64,000 nucleotides of DNA from Fredinandcohnia onubensis (GTDB taxonomy: Bacteria > Bacillota > Bacilli > Bacillales > Bacillaceae_L). Below the pieces are notes generated by a model. That model saw only the letters and a list, made by a program, of their open reading frames with translations, did not search any database and was not told the DNA's origin. Positions 53,320 to 62,250 of the stretch are shown in pieces (the first letter of the stretch is position 1; each line of letters begins with the position of its first letter). The stretch covers positions 1 to 64,000 of the forward strand of contig NZ_NSEA01000021.1 of NCBI RefSeq assembly GCF_002734285.1. Reading direction: 5' to 3'. The translations under genes were made by a program, and so were the position numbers.

Positions 53320-53786
53320 ATATGCAGATATTTTCGACCTTTGAAACGACCCTCTATTTAGAATTGGCAATATCGACATTAGAAAAAAAGGGAATCCAAA
53401 AAGAAAGGATCTTTGCTGTACCATTAGATAATCGAACAGAGGAACGTAAGGTTTTTGATTCCCTTCATCGTTCGGATGGTACAAGCCTAATTGATATAGG
53501 AGTAGCACTTTCCACAGCTTTTTCTGTTATTGGAGCGAGTATTGGATTCAAACTATCTTGGGGTCCTATTTATTGGGGGCTAATAGGCGCGTTTATCGGC
53601 TTTCTTCTTGGATTCGCCATTCGCCTTTTTACAGAAAAGGTTGTAAAGAAAAAGAGACGCCTGTTAAAAGGAAAACATTCTGAAATAATTCTCATTATTG
53701 ATTGTGAAGAATCACAAGCTGAGTTTATAGAGAATCTTCTATGGGATCACTTTGCGTTAGGTGTTGCAAAAGTACAGCAAATATAA
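53316..53786 (+). CDS. small membrane protein coupled to the preceding gene
   Basis: The 156-residue protein has a soluble N-terminus (TFETTLYLELAISTLEKKGI) and two glycine-rich helices about residues 60-105 (LSTAFSVIGASIGFKL, YWGLIGAFIGFLLGFAIRLF). A cytoplasmic end with IILIIDCEESQAEFIENLLWDH follows. The N- and C-terminal beta-alpha parts look like a ferredoxin-like or regulatory fold. Overlap by 4 bp with the gene before it implies partners. Role unknown. Confidence 0.65.
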   Translation: MNMQIFSTFETTLYLELAISTLEKKGIQKERIFAVPLDNRTEERKVFDSLHRSDGTSLIDIGVALSTAFSVIGASIGFKLSWGPIYWGLIGAFIGFLLGFAIRLFTEKVVKKKRRLLKGKHSEIILIIDCEESQAEFIENLLWDHFALGVAKVQQI

Positions 53787-53802
53787 GGAAGGAAAAAATT
53801 GG

Positions 53803-53837
53803 ATGCGATAATTCATGAAGAATTATCGCGTATTTCA
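53803..53837 (+). terminator. terminator after the coupled membrane genes
   Basis: GCGATAATT and AATTATCGC pair perfectly (9 bp) around CATGAAG, followed by GTATTTC. It is the GCGATA family again, with a weak T run. Confidence 0.6.
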
Positions 53838-53889
53838 AGTTTAAAGGACTAATACCCTAATATATAGTCCTTAGCATAGAGGTGATAGC

Positions 53890-53958
53890 GTGAAAATTTG
53901 TCAGGATTGTCATGATGCTCTGCGATTGCACAAACATATTACTCAAAAAGAATTGTAG
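53890..53958 (+). CDS. 22-residue Cys/His peptide, tentative
   Basis: GTG starts a 22-codon frame, MKICQDCHDALRLHKHITQKEL-like in order (CxxCH, then HxH). AGAGGTGAT lies 4-6 nt upstream. A separate terminator follows at 54012, which suggests an independent transcript. A CxxCH motif is seen in haem- or metal-binding proteins, but this short a peptide may simply be a small regulator or a false start. Confidence 0.35.
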   Translation: MKICQDCHDALRLHKHITQKEL

Positions 53959-54011
53959 TTGATTGGGCATTATGAGATTTTGGGCAGTAGGTATAAAAAT
54001 AAAAAAATAAT

Positions 54012-54046
54012 AGGGTAGCCAAGTGAGGGGGCTACCCTAATTTTTC
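54012..54046 (+). terminator. strong terminator
   Basis: AGGGTAGCC and GGCTACCCT form a perfect 9-bp stem around AAGTGAGGG, followed by AATTTTTC. Confidence 0.8.
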
Positions 54047-54110
54047 TTTGCAAAAGAAACTTTTTTTATAGTTATCCGTATAGATAGTATGAAAGTTGAA
54101 AGGAGACTAT

Positions 54111-55796
54111 ATGGAATCAATATTATTATTTTCAGTTATTATTGGATTGGCTTCTACTCTCATCCTCTTTCCGTTTTTACGAAATAATAACAAAAAGGAA
54201 AAGGAAAAGAAAGCTAAGCCCCAAACAGGACTCCTCCTATTAAGTGCGGTTCTATTTACTACTCTCGTATTTATTTTTTTCTATCTGACGAATCTAGATC
54301 GTAACTTTTCTTCGGTTTGGCTATTAGCCCTTTTTGTTACTGCTGCTGGTGCATTCTTTGCAACAGGGATTGAAAGAATGGTCAAAGGTGCATTATTTGT
54401 AGGAAGTCTTCTCTTTTGTATTTATTTAGGAACGGCTTTCCTCTTTAATGCTGATGAAAAATTTGAAATTGCCAGCATGGCGCAAGAAACGGAGATTGAA
54501 GTGTTTGATGAAACGAAAACACCAGCCAGTGTACCTCCACAGTTTGCGCGTAATAAAATGAAAAAGGCCTTTGGTCAAGTTCCTGATACGAGTTATTATG
54601 AGCTAGGAAACTTGCAAATCCAAAAGGTAAAAAACGATTACGTGTATATAGCGCCTATCGAATTTTCTGGTTTTTTCAAATGGTGGAATGGGAAAACGAC
54701 ACCAGGATACTTCACGATTAGTGCTACGGATTCAACAGATAATCCAAAGTTTGTGAAGACAGAAATGTCTTATACGCCATCCTCTTATTTTCAAAAAGAT
54801 TTAGAACGGCATATGCGCATGAAATACCCAAATATGATCTATTACGGGGAATCTCAATTGGAAATCGATGAGGAAGGAAAGCCCTTTTATATTCGCTCAT
54901 TCGGGGAATTTATTTCAGCACGAAATGGTTTTGAAGTAGGCGGAATGGTCCTTGTTGACCCATTGTCAGGGAAAACAAAGATGTATGCTTTAGCTGATGT
55001 TCCTTCATTTATTGATGGAGCTGTATCCCCAGAAGTGGTTAGCCTGCAAAATAGCTACTATGGGAATTATGTGAATGGTTTCTGGAACAGTAAGTTTGGA
55101 AAATCTGATGTAAAACTTCCATCGGATGAAGGAACGGAAGCAAATGTGAGTCCGATTTTTGATGAAAATGGAGATATGTATTATTTTACTGATTTTACCA
55201 GTCCGAAAGAAGGCGTCGACTCGATGCTCGGCTATTCCCTAACTAATTCAAGAACTGGGGAGGCTACTTATTTTACGGGTAACTTACAAGAATCGTATAT
55301 GGATTCACAAGGGGCTCTTCAAATTATTGAAAAGAAATTCATTGAAAAGAAATGGGATGGCGAAATGCCGATTCTCTATAACTTTTATGGAGAGGCAAGC
55401 TGGTTAACGCCAGTATTGGATGCGAATGGATTTTTGCAAAACTATTTTATCGTCTCAGCTGCTAATCCGGAAATTTCCGTATACGGTAATACTCCAAATG
55501 AAGCGTTAAAGCTATACAAGACGGCGTTGCAACGTGGTGGAGGAACGGTTGACGGAAAGTCGGAAGCAGTAGAAAAACAAGTGAGCGGGAAAGTCATCCG
55601 TGTTTATAAAGAAAAAGCAGAAAATGCTACGATGGTTTACTTTTTGTTAGATAATAACAAAAGTTACATGATCTCATCTGAGAATAGCCCAAAGGCAATA
55701 TATTTACAGGCAGATGATACAGTGAATGTGACGTACCTTGATACAGGTGAAGAATTTTTACCAGCAAAAGCCCTTGTGATACAAGGTTTAAATTAA
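54111..55796 (+). CDS. large membrane-anchored protein of unknown function
   Basis: The 561-residue protein has four helices in the first 120 residues (LFSVIIGLASTLILFPFL, LLLSAVLFTTLVFIFFYL, VWLLALFVTAAGAFFAT, GALFVGSLLFCIYLGTAFLF). About 440 residues of extracytoplasmic, beta-rich domain follow, with two PepSY-like stretches (MKYPNMIYYGESQLEIDEEGKPFYI and SQGALQIIEKKFIEKKW). AAAGGAG lies before the ATG at 54111. It is alone, with a terminator downstream. I do not recognise the family. Confidence 0.65.
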   Translation: MESILLFSVIIGLASTLILFPFLRNNNKKEKEKKAKPQTGLLLLSAVLFTTLVFIFFYLTNLDRNFSSVWLLALFVTAAGAFFATGIERMVKGALFVGSLLFCIYLGTAFLFNADEKFEIASMAQETEIEVFDETKTPASVPPQFARNKMKKAFGQVPDTSYYELGNLQIQKVKNDYVYIAPIEFSGFFKWWNGKTTPGYFTISATDSTDNPKFVKTEMSYTPSSYFQKDLERHMRMKYPNMIYYGESQLEIDEEGKPFYIRSFGEFISARNGFEVGGMVLVDPLSGKTKMYALADVPSFIDGAVSPEVVSLQNSYYGNYVNGFWNSKFGKSDVKLPSDEGTEANVSPIFDENGDMYYFTDFTSPKEGVDSMLGYSLTNSRTGEATYFTGNLQESYMDSQGALQIIEKKFIEKKWDGEMPILYNFYGEASWLTPVLDANGFLQNYFIVSAANPEISVYGNTPNEALKLYKTALQRGGGTVDGKSEAVEKQVSGKVIRVYKEKAENATMVYFLLDNNKSYMISSENSPKAIYLQADDTVNVTYLDTGEEFLPAKALVIQGLN

Positions 55797-55810
55797 TATG
55801 TTTACGAAGA

Positions 55811-55843
55811 ACGTGTCGGTCGTGGTGACCGGCACTTTTTTTA
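55811..55843 (+). terminator. terminator
   Basis: GTGTCGGTC pairs with GACCGGCAC around GTGGT (one G-U) and is followed by seven T's. Confidence 0.75.
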
Positions 55844-55944
55844 AAATTAAGGAGTTGCCAAATCCATTATATTTATAAATAACAAATAAAATGTAAATTT
55901 CTAGGAGAAACTCTTACTAAGTTAATCATTGAGTGAGGGGTAAA

Positions 55945-56556
55945 ATGCGAAAGAAACAAAAAAATACAAATATGCACGTCATTTTGGTGTTTAGCATAAT
56001 ATTGTTAACTATCTTTAGTAAATCTTGGCGAGATATTCCAAAGTACTATAAAAATATGCTATATGTTAGTTCAATTAATGCATTTTATTATTTCCTATGT
56101 AAAAGACATCTTGTTTGGGAGTTCATTCCTAATGGAATAAACTGGTTCTTAATAAGAATAGTACATATAATTATTGTAACTCCGTTAGTAGTACTTGTAT
56201 TCTTGAGCAAGATGCCAAGTGGGCGGTTTGAGCAATTTATTTACTATTTACGATGGGTTACACTAAGTTTTGCTGTTGAATACTTGATTCATAAGAAGCA
56301 CCTAATTCTTTATGGGCACGGCTGGAATATTTTTTGGTCAGGAATCTTATATGTTAAAATGTATTTGTACAGTCATTTATTTACGACACGACCTATATTA
56401 TCGGTGTTCCTATCATTGTTTTCAACTGCTTTTTTTATTATTAAATTCAAAGTTCCATTAAGAATAAAACACCTTTCAAGTTTCTTTGAACCATTAGTTG
56501 ATATATTTTACCATACAACTTTAAAAGGTTTATTGAAAAAGAAAAAACTATTTTAA
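55945..56556 (+). CDS. CBO0543-like membrane protein, longer form
   Basis: The 203-residue protein has five or so helices. It begins KNTNMHVILVFSIILLTI, then shows WRDIPKYYKNMLYVSSINAFYYF, LVWEFIPNGINWF and LYGHGWNIFWSGILYV. This DIPKYYKNMLY...HGWNIWWS order is that of the longer CBO0543 relatives. GTGAGGGG lies just before the ATG at 55945. Function unknown; three shorter relatives lie in this window. Confidence 0.65.
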   Translation: MRKKQKNTNMHVILVFSIILLTIFSKSWRDIPKYYKNMLYVSSINAFYYFLCKRHLVWEFIPNGINWFLIRIVHIIIVTPLVVLVFLSKMPSGRFEQFIYYLRWVTLSFAVEYLIHKKHLILYGHGWNIFWSGILYVKMYLYSHLFTTRPILSVFLSLFSTAFFIIKFKVPLRIKHLSSFFEPLVDIFYHTTLKGLLKKKKLF

Positions 56557-56588
56557 TTAATTTCTTTTGTAACGGCCATCTAAAGCTA

Positions 56589-56636
56589 CCGGGTACGATC
56601 CTTTAAGAAGGAGATGTACCCTATTTTGTTGAAGTT
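56589..56636 (+). terminator. hairpin terminator of the dispersed family
   Basis: GGGTACGATCCTT pairs with AAGGAGATGTACCC around TAAG, followed by TATTTTGTTGAAGTTATTA. The 3' tail is shared with other copies in this window. Confidence 0.65.
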
Positions 56637-56679
56637 ATTAAACTAACTTAGAAAATAGACATAAAAGTCAGCATAAAAG

Positions 56680-57231
56680 TCAGTCCGGATAATAGATAAT
56701 CGTGTAGAAACGAACCAGTTCGTCTGAAGAGTTGATATAAATGTGTTCAGTATTCGCATTAAATTTAATCGTTTCGTCAGGATTTAATTCAAACTTCTCT
56801 CCTTGAATTTCGAGAGTAAGTGTTCCACGTTGTAGTAGTACATATTCCTCACCTGTATGCTTTTCAGCTACATGTCTAAAGCCAGGTTTTAAGTCTACTG
56901 TGAAAATTTCAAACTTTTTTTCTGGATGAAAAGGGAAGAGAGGATACACAAAATAATTTCCATCATCATCAATTACTGGATTCAGTTCATTCATATTTAT
57001 TTTTTCAATTTGTGGCTTATCATTTTCCTTTAAAAATCCTGAGAAAGAGACTTGCAATCCGTTGGCAATTTTCCAAAGAGTGGTGACAGTTGGATTTGAT
57101 TTTCCATTTTCAATCTGGGCAAGCATTGCTTTACTAACTCCAGTTAGTTCTGACACGTTATCTAAGCTCAATCCTCGCTTTTTTCTCAAATTGGCAAGAT
57201 TATTCGCTATAACCTCTTGAATGAATTCCAT
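56680..57231 (-). CDS. XRE-type regulator with cupin domain
   Basis: The 183-residue regulator has an N-terminal helix-turn-helix (NLANLRKKRGLSLDNVSELTGVSKAMLAQIENGKSNP) and a C-terminal cupin (FRHVAEKHTGEEYVLLQRGTLTLEIQGEKFEL). It is divergent from azlCD. Regulators of this build often control adjacent amino acid or small-molecule transporters, so it probably controls azlCD (inference). AAGGAG lies upstream of the ATG. Confidence 0.9.
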   Translation of the reverse strand: MEFIQEVIANNLANLRKKRGLSLDNVSELTGVSKAMLAQIENGKSNPTVTTLWKIANGLQVSFSGFLKENDKPQIEKINMNELNPVIDDDGNYFVYPLFPFHPEKKFEIFTVDLKPGFRHVAEKHTGEEYVLLQRGTLTLEIQGEKFELNPDETIKFNANTEHIYINSSDELVRFYTIIYYPD

Positions 57232-57329
57232 TAAAAAACTCCTTGACTCTTTTTTCTATTCATTATAACATACATTTAAACATCATAACAGACGCGTGTT
57301 TAATATAGCATACAAAAGGTGGTGTAACG

Positions 57330-58055
57330 TTGAACCAATTAGCACACGAAATAACAATCGAAAAAAATTTGCCTACTTTTACTCAAGGAGTAAAAGACTG
57401 CGTTCCAACTTTAATTGGCTACATCAGTATTGGAATTGCCATGGGGATAGTTGGTGCAGCGTCCAATCTAAGTATATTAGAAGTTGCTTTATTATCAATC
57501 TTAGTTTACGCTGGTGCAGCTCAATTTATCATTTGTGCCTTACTAGTATCAGGAAGTCCTTTTTCAGTCATTGTATTTACAACTTTTATTGTAAATTTAC
57601 GTCATTTTTTATTATGCATGACTTTAGCCCCGAGTTTTAAAGATTATTCCCTATTAAAAAATATTGGGATTGGGACTCTAGTAACAGATGAATCATTCGG
57701 AGTAGCCGCTAATAAGATTGCAAAAAGAGAAATGATTAATGCAAGTTGGATGAATGGGTTGAATCTAACAGCTTATATTTTCTGGATTTTGTCTTGTACA
57801 TTAGGTGCCATTTTCGGAAAATGGATTTCCAATCCAGAAGTTTTAGGATTGGATTTTTCTTTAACGGCAATGTTTCTTGCATTACTTGTTTTGCAATTAG
57901 AAAGTATGGAACGTGGTAAATTGAAGTTTTACCTATCCCTAATTGCATATGTCATCCTATCGATGTTGATTCTATGTATGTTTGTTCCTTCATATATTGC
58001 GATTCTCTTATCAACCATGATTGTTGCAACGATTGGGGTGGTGAAAGACAAATGA
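57330..58055 (+). CDS. azlC: branched-chain amino acid exporter subunit AzlC
   Basis: The 241-residue, multi-helix protein shows VKDCVPTLIGYISIGIAMGIVGA, YAGAAQFIICALLV, TFIVNLRHFLLCMTLAPSF and TDESFGVAANKIA. These are family marks of AzlC, the large subunit of a branched-chain amino acid (and azaleucine) exporter. The TTG start has AAAGGTGGTG upstream. Its stop overlaps the azlD start by 4 bp. Confidence 0.92.
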   Translation: MNQLAHEITIEKNLPTFTQGVKDCVPTLIGYISIGIAMGIVGAASNLSILEVALLSILVYAGAAQFIICALLVSGSPFSVIVFTTFIVNLRHFLLCMTLAPSFKDYSLLKNIGIGTLVTDESFGVAANKIAKREMINASWMNGLNLTAYIFWILSCTLGAIFGKWISNPEVLGLDFSLTAMFLALLVLQLESMERGKLKFYLSLIAYVILSMLILCMFVPSYIAILLSTMIVATIGVVKDK

Positions 58056-58375
58056 GTTTGAATTTATCTATATTATTAATCATATTAGGGAGTGCTATTG
58101 TAACTTTTATTCCGAGAGTTATTCCATTTATTGTGATAAGAAAAATAGGGCTTCCGAAAATTGTAATTAAATGGCTTTCATTTATCCCCATTTGTATTTT
58201 TACCGCACTGATCGTTGATAGTTTTATCATACAAGATGAATCATTACTTTCAATAGACTGGAGAGTTCTTGCTGCTATTATTCCAACTCTTATTGTAGCC
58301 ATTTGGACAAAGAGTTTGTCTGTTACAGTTATAGTAGGCATTGTCTGTATGGCTACTATTAGATTTTTGTTTTAA
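58052..58375 (+). CDS. azlD: AzlD small subunit
   Basis: The 107-residue protein has three or four helices: NLSILLIILGSAIVTFIPRVIPF, KWLSFIPICIFTALIVD, WRVLAAIIPTLIVAIWTK and VTVIVGIVCMATIRFL. It matches AzlD in size and in the TFIPRVIPF start. ATG at 58052 overlaps azlC as ATGA. It is required for AzlC-type export in B. subtilis. Confidence 0.9.
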   Translation: MSLNLSILLIILGSAIVTFIPRVIPFIVIRKIGLPKIVIKWLSFIPICIFTALIVDSFIIQDESLLSIDWRVLAAIIPTLIVAIWTKSLSVTVIVGIVCMATIRFLF

Positions 58376-58403
58376 TGAAGCTAAGAATTGTGAAATCAGG
58401 GTA

Positions 58404-58434
58404 TTGCTGTAATAAATACAGCTTATTCTTAATT
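58404..58434 (+). terminator. hairpin after azlD
   Basis: GCTGTA and TACAGC pair around ATAAA, followed by TTATTCTTAATT. Short stem and weak tail. Confidence 0.4.
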
Positions 58435-58486
58435 GTAGCTGCATTTTTTTATCCTTACTGAAAATAATAAGTTCGGAGGTGTTAAA

Positions 58487-58669
58487 ATGGCGACTGCTAA
58501 AATCGGGGATAACATTTCATTTAAGCGTGATGGGGAAAACTATAAAGGAACAGTTACGGTTGTAAGAGAAAATTCTGTGATTGTTGAGTATGGATACAAT
58601 AAAGAAAAAGACGAACCTATTTCAACTATAGTCAATCATAAAAATTATAAAATTACGAAAGCAACGTAG
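58487..58669 (+). CDS. DUF2187 family small protein (YkvS-like)
   Basis: The 60-residue protein shows KIGDNISFKRDGENYKGTV, VVRENSVIVEYGYN and TIVNHKNYKI, the SH3-like DUF2187 pattern. CGGAGGTG lies before the ATG. Members are widespread in Bacillus, role unknown. A terminator follows. Confidence 0.88.
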   Translation: MATAKIGDNISFKRDGENYKGTVTVVRENSVIVEYGYNKEKDEPISTIVNHKNYKITKAT

Positions 58670-58687
58670 GTAACAATAATACTTAGG

Positions 58688-58724
58688 TAGCGATAGTCCA
58701 AGAGAAGGATTATCGCTTTTTTGT
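58688..58724 (+). terminator. terminator after the DUF2187 gene
   Basis: GCGATAGTCC pairs with GGATTATCGC around AAGAGAA, followed by six T's. GCGATA family. Confidence 0.8.
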
Positions 58725-58832
58725 GTTCCAATTAGTACTCGATTATCTCAGATAGCGTATAAGTAATAGGTAATCACCTATGTTTACCTAGATGAATATC
58801 TTATTCGTAAAGCTTTTTTAGGGGGAATCGGT

Positions 58833-59615
58833 GTGGGTTACTACGTTACTGTTGAATCAGGTGTAAAATTATTAGTAGAAGATATTAATCCCGAGGGCAG
58901 TAAGACAATCGTATTTCTACATGGTTGGCCGTTAAGCCATAAACAGTTTGAGTATCAATTTGCTGTTCTGCCATTCATGGGTTACCGCTGTATCGGAATT
59001 GACTGGAGAGGATTCGGAAAGTCGGATAAGCCAATAAGTGGATACAATTTTGACAGATTGGCGGATGACATACGTGCAGTGGTTGATGTCCTTCAATTAG
59101 ACAATTTCACTCTTGTGGGTCACTCTACAGGTGGAGCAATCGCGATTCGGTATATGTCCCGACATAATGGTAATGGTGTTTCTAAGCTTGTCCTAGTGGA
59201 TGCTGCAGCTCCTGTAGGTTTTACCACAGAAACTGCGACTAGATTCCTTACTCAAGCATTAAATGACCGTCCTAAGATGATGAGAGAAGTGACTGAAAAC
59301 TTTTTCTTTCAATATATAACAAGTCCATTCTCTGAGTGGTTTTTTCAAATGGGATTAGAAGCAGCAGGCTGGTCAACAGCAGCAATCATCATTACATTAA
59401 GAGACGAGAAACTTTATGCAGATTTGCAAAAGATACTTGTCCCTACCTTAATTGTTCATGGTGTTCACGACAAAGTGATTCCATTTGCACAAGCTCAGGA
59501 ATTAAATCAAAAAATAAAAAACTCACAGCTGGTTCCGTTTCATTACAGTGGTCATGGTGCTTTTTGGGAAGAACGTGAAAAGTTTAATGAAGTATTAAGA
59601 CAATTTATTGGTTGA
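58833..59615 (+). CDS. alpha/beta hydrolase, haloperoxidase/esterase-like
   Basis: The 260-residue enzyme shows FLHGWPLSHKQFEYQ (oxyanion HGWP), the nucleophile elbow GHSTGG, the acid in HGVHDKVIP and the base in SGHGAFWEE. IDWRGFGKSDKP is also typical. Relatives are annotated as non-haem chloroperoxidase or arylesterase. Substrate unknown. GGGGGAATC lies before the GTG start. Confidence 0.9.
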   Translation: MGYYVTVESGVKLLVEDINPEGSKTIVFLHGWPLSHKQFEYQFAVLPFMGYRCIGIDWRGFGKSDKPISGYNFDRLADDIRAVVDVLQLDNFTLVGHSTGGAIAIRYMSRHNGNGVSKLVLVDAAAPVGFTTETATRFLTQALNDRPKMMREVTENFFFQYITSPFSEWFFQMGLEAAGWSTAAIIITLRDEKLYADLQKILVPTLIVHGVHDKVIPFAQAQELNQKIKNSQLVPFHYSGHGAFWEEREKFNEVLRQFIG

Positions 59616-59647
59616 TTGTCCCTTAATTAACCGGAACAAATATTGAA

Positions 59648-59677
59648 GATCGAGCTGCCTTTTGGTGGCTTTTTTAA
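59648..59677 (+). terminator. terminator after the hydrolase
   Basis: AGCTGCC pairs with GGTGGCT (two G-U) around TTTT and is followed by six T's. Confidence 0.55.
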
Positions 59678-59842
59678 TGGAAATAACTGAGAGTAGTGGA
59701 ACAAGGAATAATTGATGTTGCAGTTGTTAAAGTGATAGGTACATGAGGAGCATTAATAGATAAGTAAAATGCCGGCTTTATTTGAATTAATTTTTTTCCA
59801 AATGGAAATCATAAGCCAAAGATTGGGAAAAGGAGATTGTTT

Positions 59843-60892
59843 ATGACCACCGATAAAGATTTAAATCCAATGAATGTGTTGAAACCATTAAATATAGATC
59901 CAAAATCTTCAGATGAGACCAACCCTTTCACATCTTTTGAAATGGGTAAACTTTGGGCTACCTATATGGGAAACAGTATGTCTATACAAATCTTAAGTTA
60001 TTTTCTTGAGCATTGTGAGGATGAAGATATTAAAAAGCTATTAGAAAATGGGTTAGCCCTATCAAGGGATTTTATAAAGAGAATAGAAGGGTTTTTTAAA
60101 ATAGAAAATTTTCCTATCCCATGTGGATTTTCTAAGGATGATGTAAATCTAGGTGCCCCTCGTTTATACGAAGATGAATTTTATGTTCACTATTTAAAAT
60201 ATGCTGCTAAGGCAGGTATGAGTCTTTACGCCGTTGCAGTTCCATTGATGATGAGGGAGGATATAAGGGAGTTTTTTATTTATTGTAATCAATGTACCAC
60301 TGTCTTTATAGGGCAAATTAATAATATTCTAGTGAAAAAAAGATTAATTGCAGATCCTCCCATGATCCCAACGCCAGAAAACGTTGAAAAAGTTAGTAAA
60401 CAAAGTTACTTAAACGGTTTTTTTGGAGATCTCCGACCATTGCAGGCACTAGAGATTATACATCTATGGGACAATATTGAGAATAACGTAACAAGTAAGG
60501 CGTTATTATTAGGTTTTCACCAAAGCGTCCAAGATGAAAAGATAAAGTCATTGTTTAAACGTGGATTAGATATGACTGATAAAGCGGTAAAGCAGTATAA
60601 AGAAAAACTGCATGTTGAACATATTCAATCACCTGCGTACTTAGATCACCTGGTTAAACCATCAACATTTCCACCTTTTTCCGATAAGATAATGCTGTTT
60701 CATAAAGTGGACATGTTCGCAATGAAGATAAGGTCATTCGGAAACTCAATGGCAGTAACGGCTAGAAGAGATATAAATGCCTTATATGGAAGAACCCTTG
60801 TGAACATTGGTTTATTTGTTGACGACGGCATGAATATCTTAATTGATAAATCCTGGGTGGAATCACCACCAAAAGCGTATGACAGGGATTAA
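59843..60892 (+). CDS. DUF3231 family protein
   Basis: The 349-residue protein has two related helical-bundle halves: FTSFEMGKLWATYMGNSMSI and LQALEIIHLWDNIENN start them, with FPIPCGFSKDD and FFGDLRPLQ between. An additional N-terminal tail of about 35 residues distinguishes it from its paralogue at 37296-38300. AAAAGGAG lies 7 nt before the ATG at 59843. Role unknown, possibly spore-related. Confidence 0.85.
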   Translation: MTTDKDLNPMNVLKPLNIDPKSSDETNPFTSFEMGKLWATYMGNSMSIQILSYFLEHCEDEDIKKLLENGLALSRDFIKRIEGFFKIENFPIPCGFSKDDVNLGAPRLYEDEFYVHYLKYAAKAGMSLYAVAVPLMMREDIREFFIYCNQCTTVFIGQINNILVKKRLIADPPMIPTPENVEKVSKQSYLNGFFGDLRPLQALEIIHLWDNIENNVTSKALLLGFHQSVQDEKIKSLFKRGLDMTDKAVKQYKEKLHVEHIQSPAYLDHLVKPSTFPPFSDKIMLFHKVDMFAMKIRSFGNSMAVTARRDINALYGRTLVNIGLFVDDGMNILIDKSWVESPPKAYDRD

Positions 60893-60995
60893 AATATTTG
60901 GGATTATGTGTAATCCGAGGAGTCGTTTCTGGATACCACTGAAAAAAATATAAAATATAATATTTAGGACTTTATTATTATCTGTTTTTCAAACT

Positions 60996-61034
60996 GGTGC
61001 GTTGATCCAAGCAGGATTAACGCACTATTTTGTT
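60996..61034 (+). terminator. hairpin of the dispersed family
   Basis: GTGCGTTGATCC pairs with GGATTAACGCAC (12 bp, one G-U) around AAGCA, followed by TATTTTGTTGAAGTT. Confidence 0.65.
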
Positions 61035-61170
61035 GAAGTTTTCGTCGGACATCTTGAACAAACCGGTGAGAGTTTAAAGAAGAAATATAAGCGATTTAGC
61101 AGGTGATTTATGGTATTAAGTGGAAATGTTGTTAATGGATAATACATCAAAAATAAATGGAGGAGTAATT

Positions 61171-61530
61171 ATGAGCCAAGTTTGTGTTATTGGAATTTAT
61201 GTACCAAATATTCAGGAGGCAATTGACTTTTATACCACAGTTTTAGGGTTCGAAGTAAATAAAAAATATGGTCCCAAAATTGTAACATTAGTCCACGGGG
61301 ATGTACCTATCGTATTAGAAGAATCGGAAAATACATCATATATTGATACTACCAAAACTTCAGGAGTAGTCTTAGGATTAAAAACGGAAGACATTTATCA
61401 CACAGTTGATCTATTAAAAGAACATAAAGTTGATTTCATTATTGAAGAACCAACAAAATGCCCTCCAGGAAAATTTATTAGCTTTAGAGACCCATTTGGT
61501 AATGTTTTAGAGTATCTGCAATTTGACTAA
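61171..61530 (+). CDS. VOC family (glyoxalase-fold) protein
   Basis: The 119-residue protein shows IGIYVPNIQEAIDFYTTVLGFEV, IVTLVHGDVPIVLEESEN and FISFRDPFGNVLEYLQFD. Glu of the final FGNVLEYL is a common metal ligand. AATGGAGGAG lies 6 nt before the ATG at 61171. It precedes a cupin gene by 64 bp, and the two may work together. Substrate unknown. Confidence 0.88.
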   Translation: MSQVCVIGIYVPNIQEAIDFYTTVLGFEVNKKYGPKIVTLVHGDVPIVLEESENTSYIDTTKTSGVVLGLKTEDIYHTVDLLKEHKVDFIIEEPTKCPPGKFISFRDPFGNVLEYLQFD

Positions 61531-61594
61531 TCGATTAAATGATAGAACATTCTTGACTGAGAAATATATAACATAAGGTCCTTGGAGGTGCAAA

Positions 61595-61951
61595 ATGAAA
61601 ATTTATAAGTTTAGTAAAGAAAGCGGTAAGCAGATCACAAAATTCAATTCAGATTTTGTGATGTCCCGTGTTATTCAAACTGAAAAGGAAACTCATATAG
61701 GTTGCATGTACTTAGAAGAAAACGGAATTATAGGTTTTCATCAAGCAGTAGTACCACAACTTTTATTAATCTTAAATGGAGAAGGTTATGTTCGAGGTGA
61801 AAAAGAAGAATATATCAGAGTTCAAGTGGGAGATGCTGTTTTTTGGGAGAAAGATGAATGGCATGAAACCAAAACGGATACAGGATTAACCGCTATTGTT
61901 ATTGAAAGTGATGAATTAAATCCTTCGTCATTTATGCATTTTGAAAAATAA
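61595..61951 (+). CDS. small cupin protein
   Basis: The 118-residue cupin shows MYLEENGIIGFHQAVVPQLLLILNGEGYVRG and VGDAVFWEKDEWHETKTDTG. The two motifs with His, Glu and His fit a metal-binding jelly roll. CCTTGGAGGTG precedes the ATG. Function unknown; a terminator follows. Confidence 0.85.
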   Translation: MKIYKFSKESGKQITKFNSDFVMSRVIQTEKETHIGCMYLEENGIIGFHQAVVPQLLLILNGEGYVRGEKEEYIRVQVGDAVFWEKDEWHETKTDTGLTAIVIESDELNPSSFMHFEK

Positions 61952-61969
61952 ATGTTCTTATACTAATGG

Positions 61970-62001
61970 TTGCGATTGCTGAATAAGGCAATCGCTTTTT
62001 C
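61970..62001 (+). terminator. terminator after the cupin gene
   Basis: GCGATTGC and GCAATCGC form a perfect 8-bp stem around TGAATAAG, followed by TTTTTC. Confidence 0.7.
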
Positions 62002-62152
62002 TGTTACTTGCGCAGTAAGATTTTATATAGATTAAGAATATCAAGGTTAGGAGAGGTTTCAGAATATAGACGAGAAAATTCACCGTCCCTTTTTTGGCAA
62101 TCCGACATGATTCCTATTGTCTTTGATTTTTTGATTTTTAAAGGAAAATCAG

Positions 62153-62182
62153 TTGACAAGTAAAATAAAATTATGATATTAT
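62153..62182 (+). promoter_or_regulatory. sigma-A type promoter for the CarD gene
   Basis: A perfect TTGACA (62153-62158) and TATTAT (62177-62182) are spaced by 18 bp. The start codon is about 70 bp downstream. Confidence 0.65.
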
Positions 62183-62250
62183 TAAAAATTTGATAAAAAA
62201 TATCAAGTGTGTTAAGGTTAAGAAGGTTACCATATATGGAGGTGGGTTAT

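Noticed and set aside
59769-59846. 25-codon frame before the second DUF3231 gene
   Set aside because: No ribosome binding site at a usable distance and it overlaps the start of the next gene.
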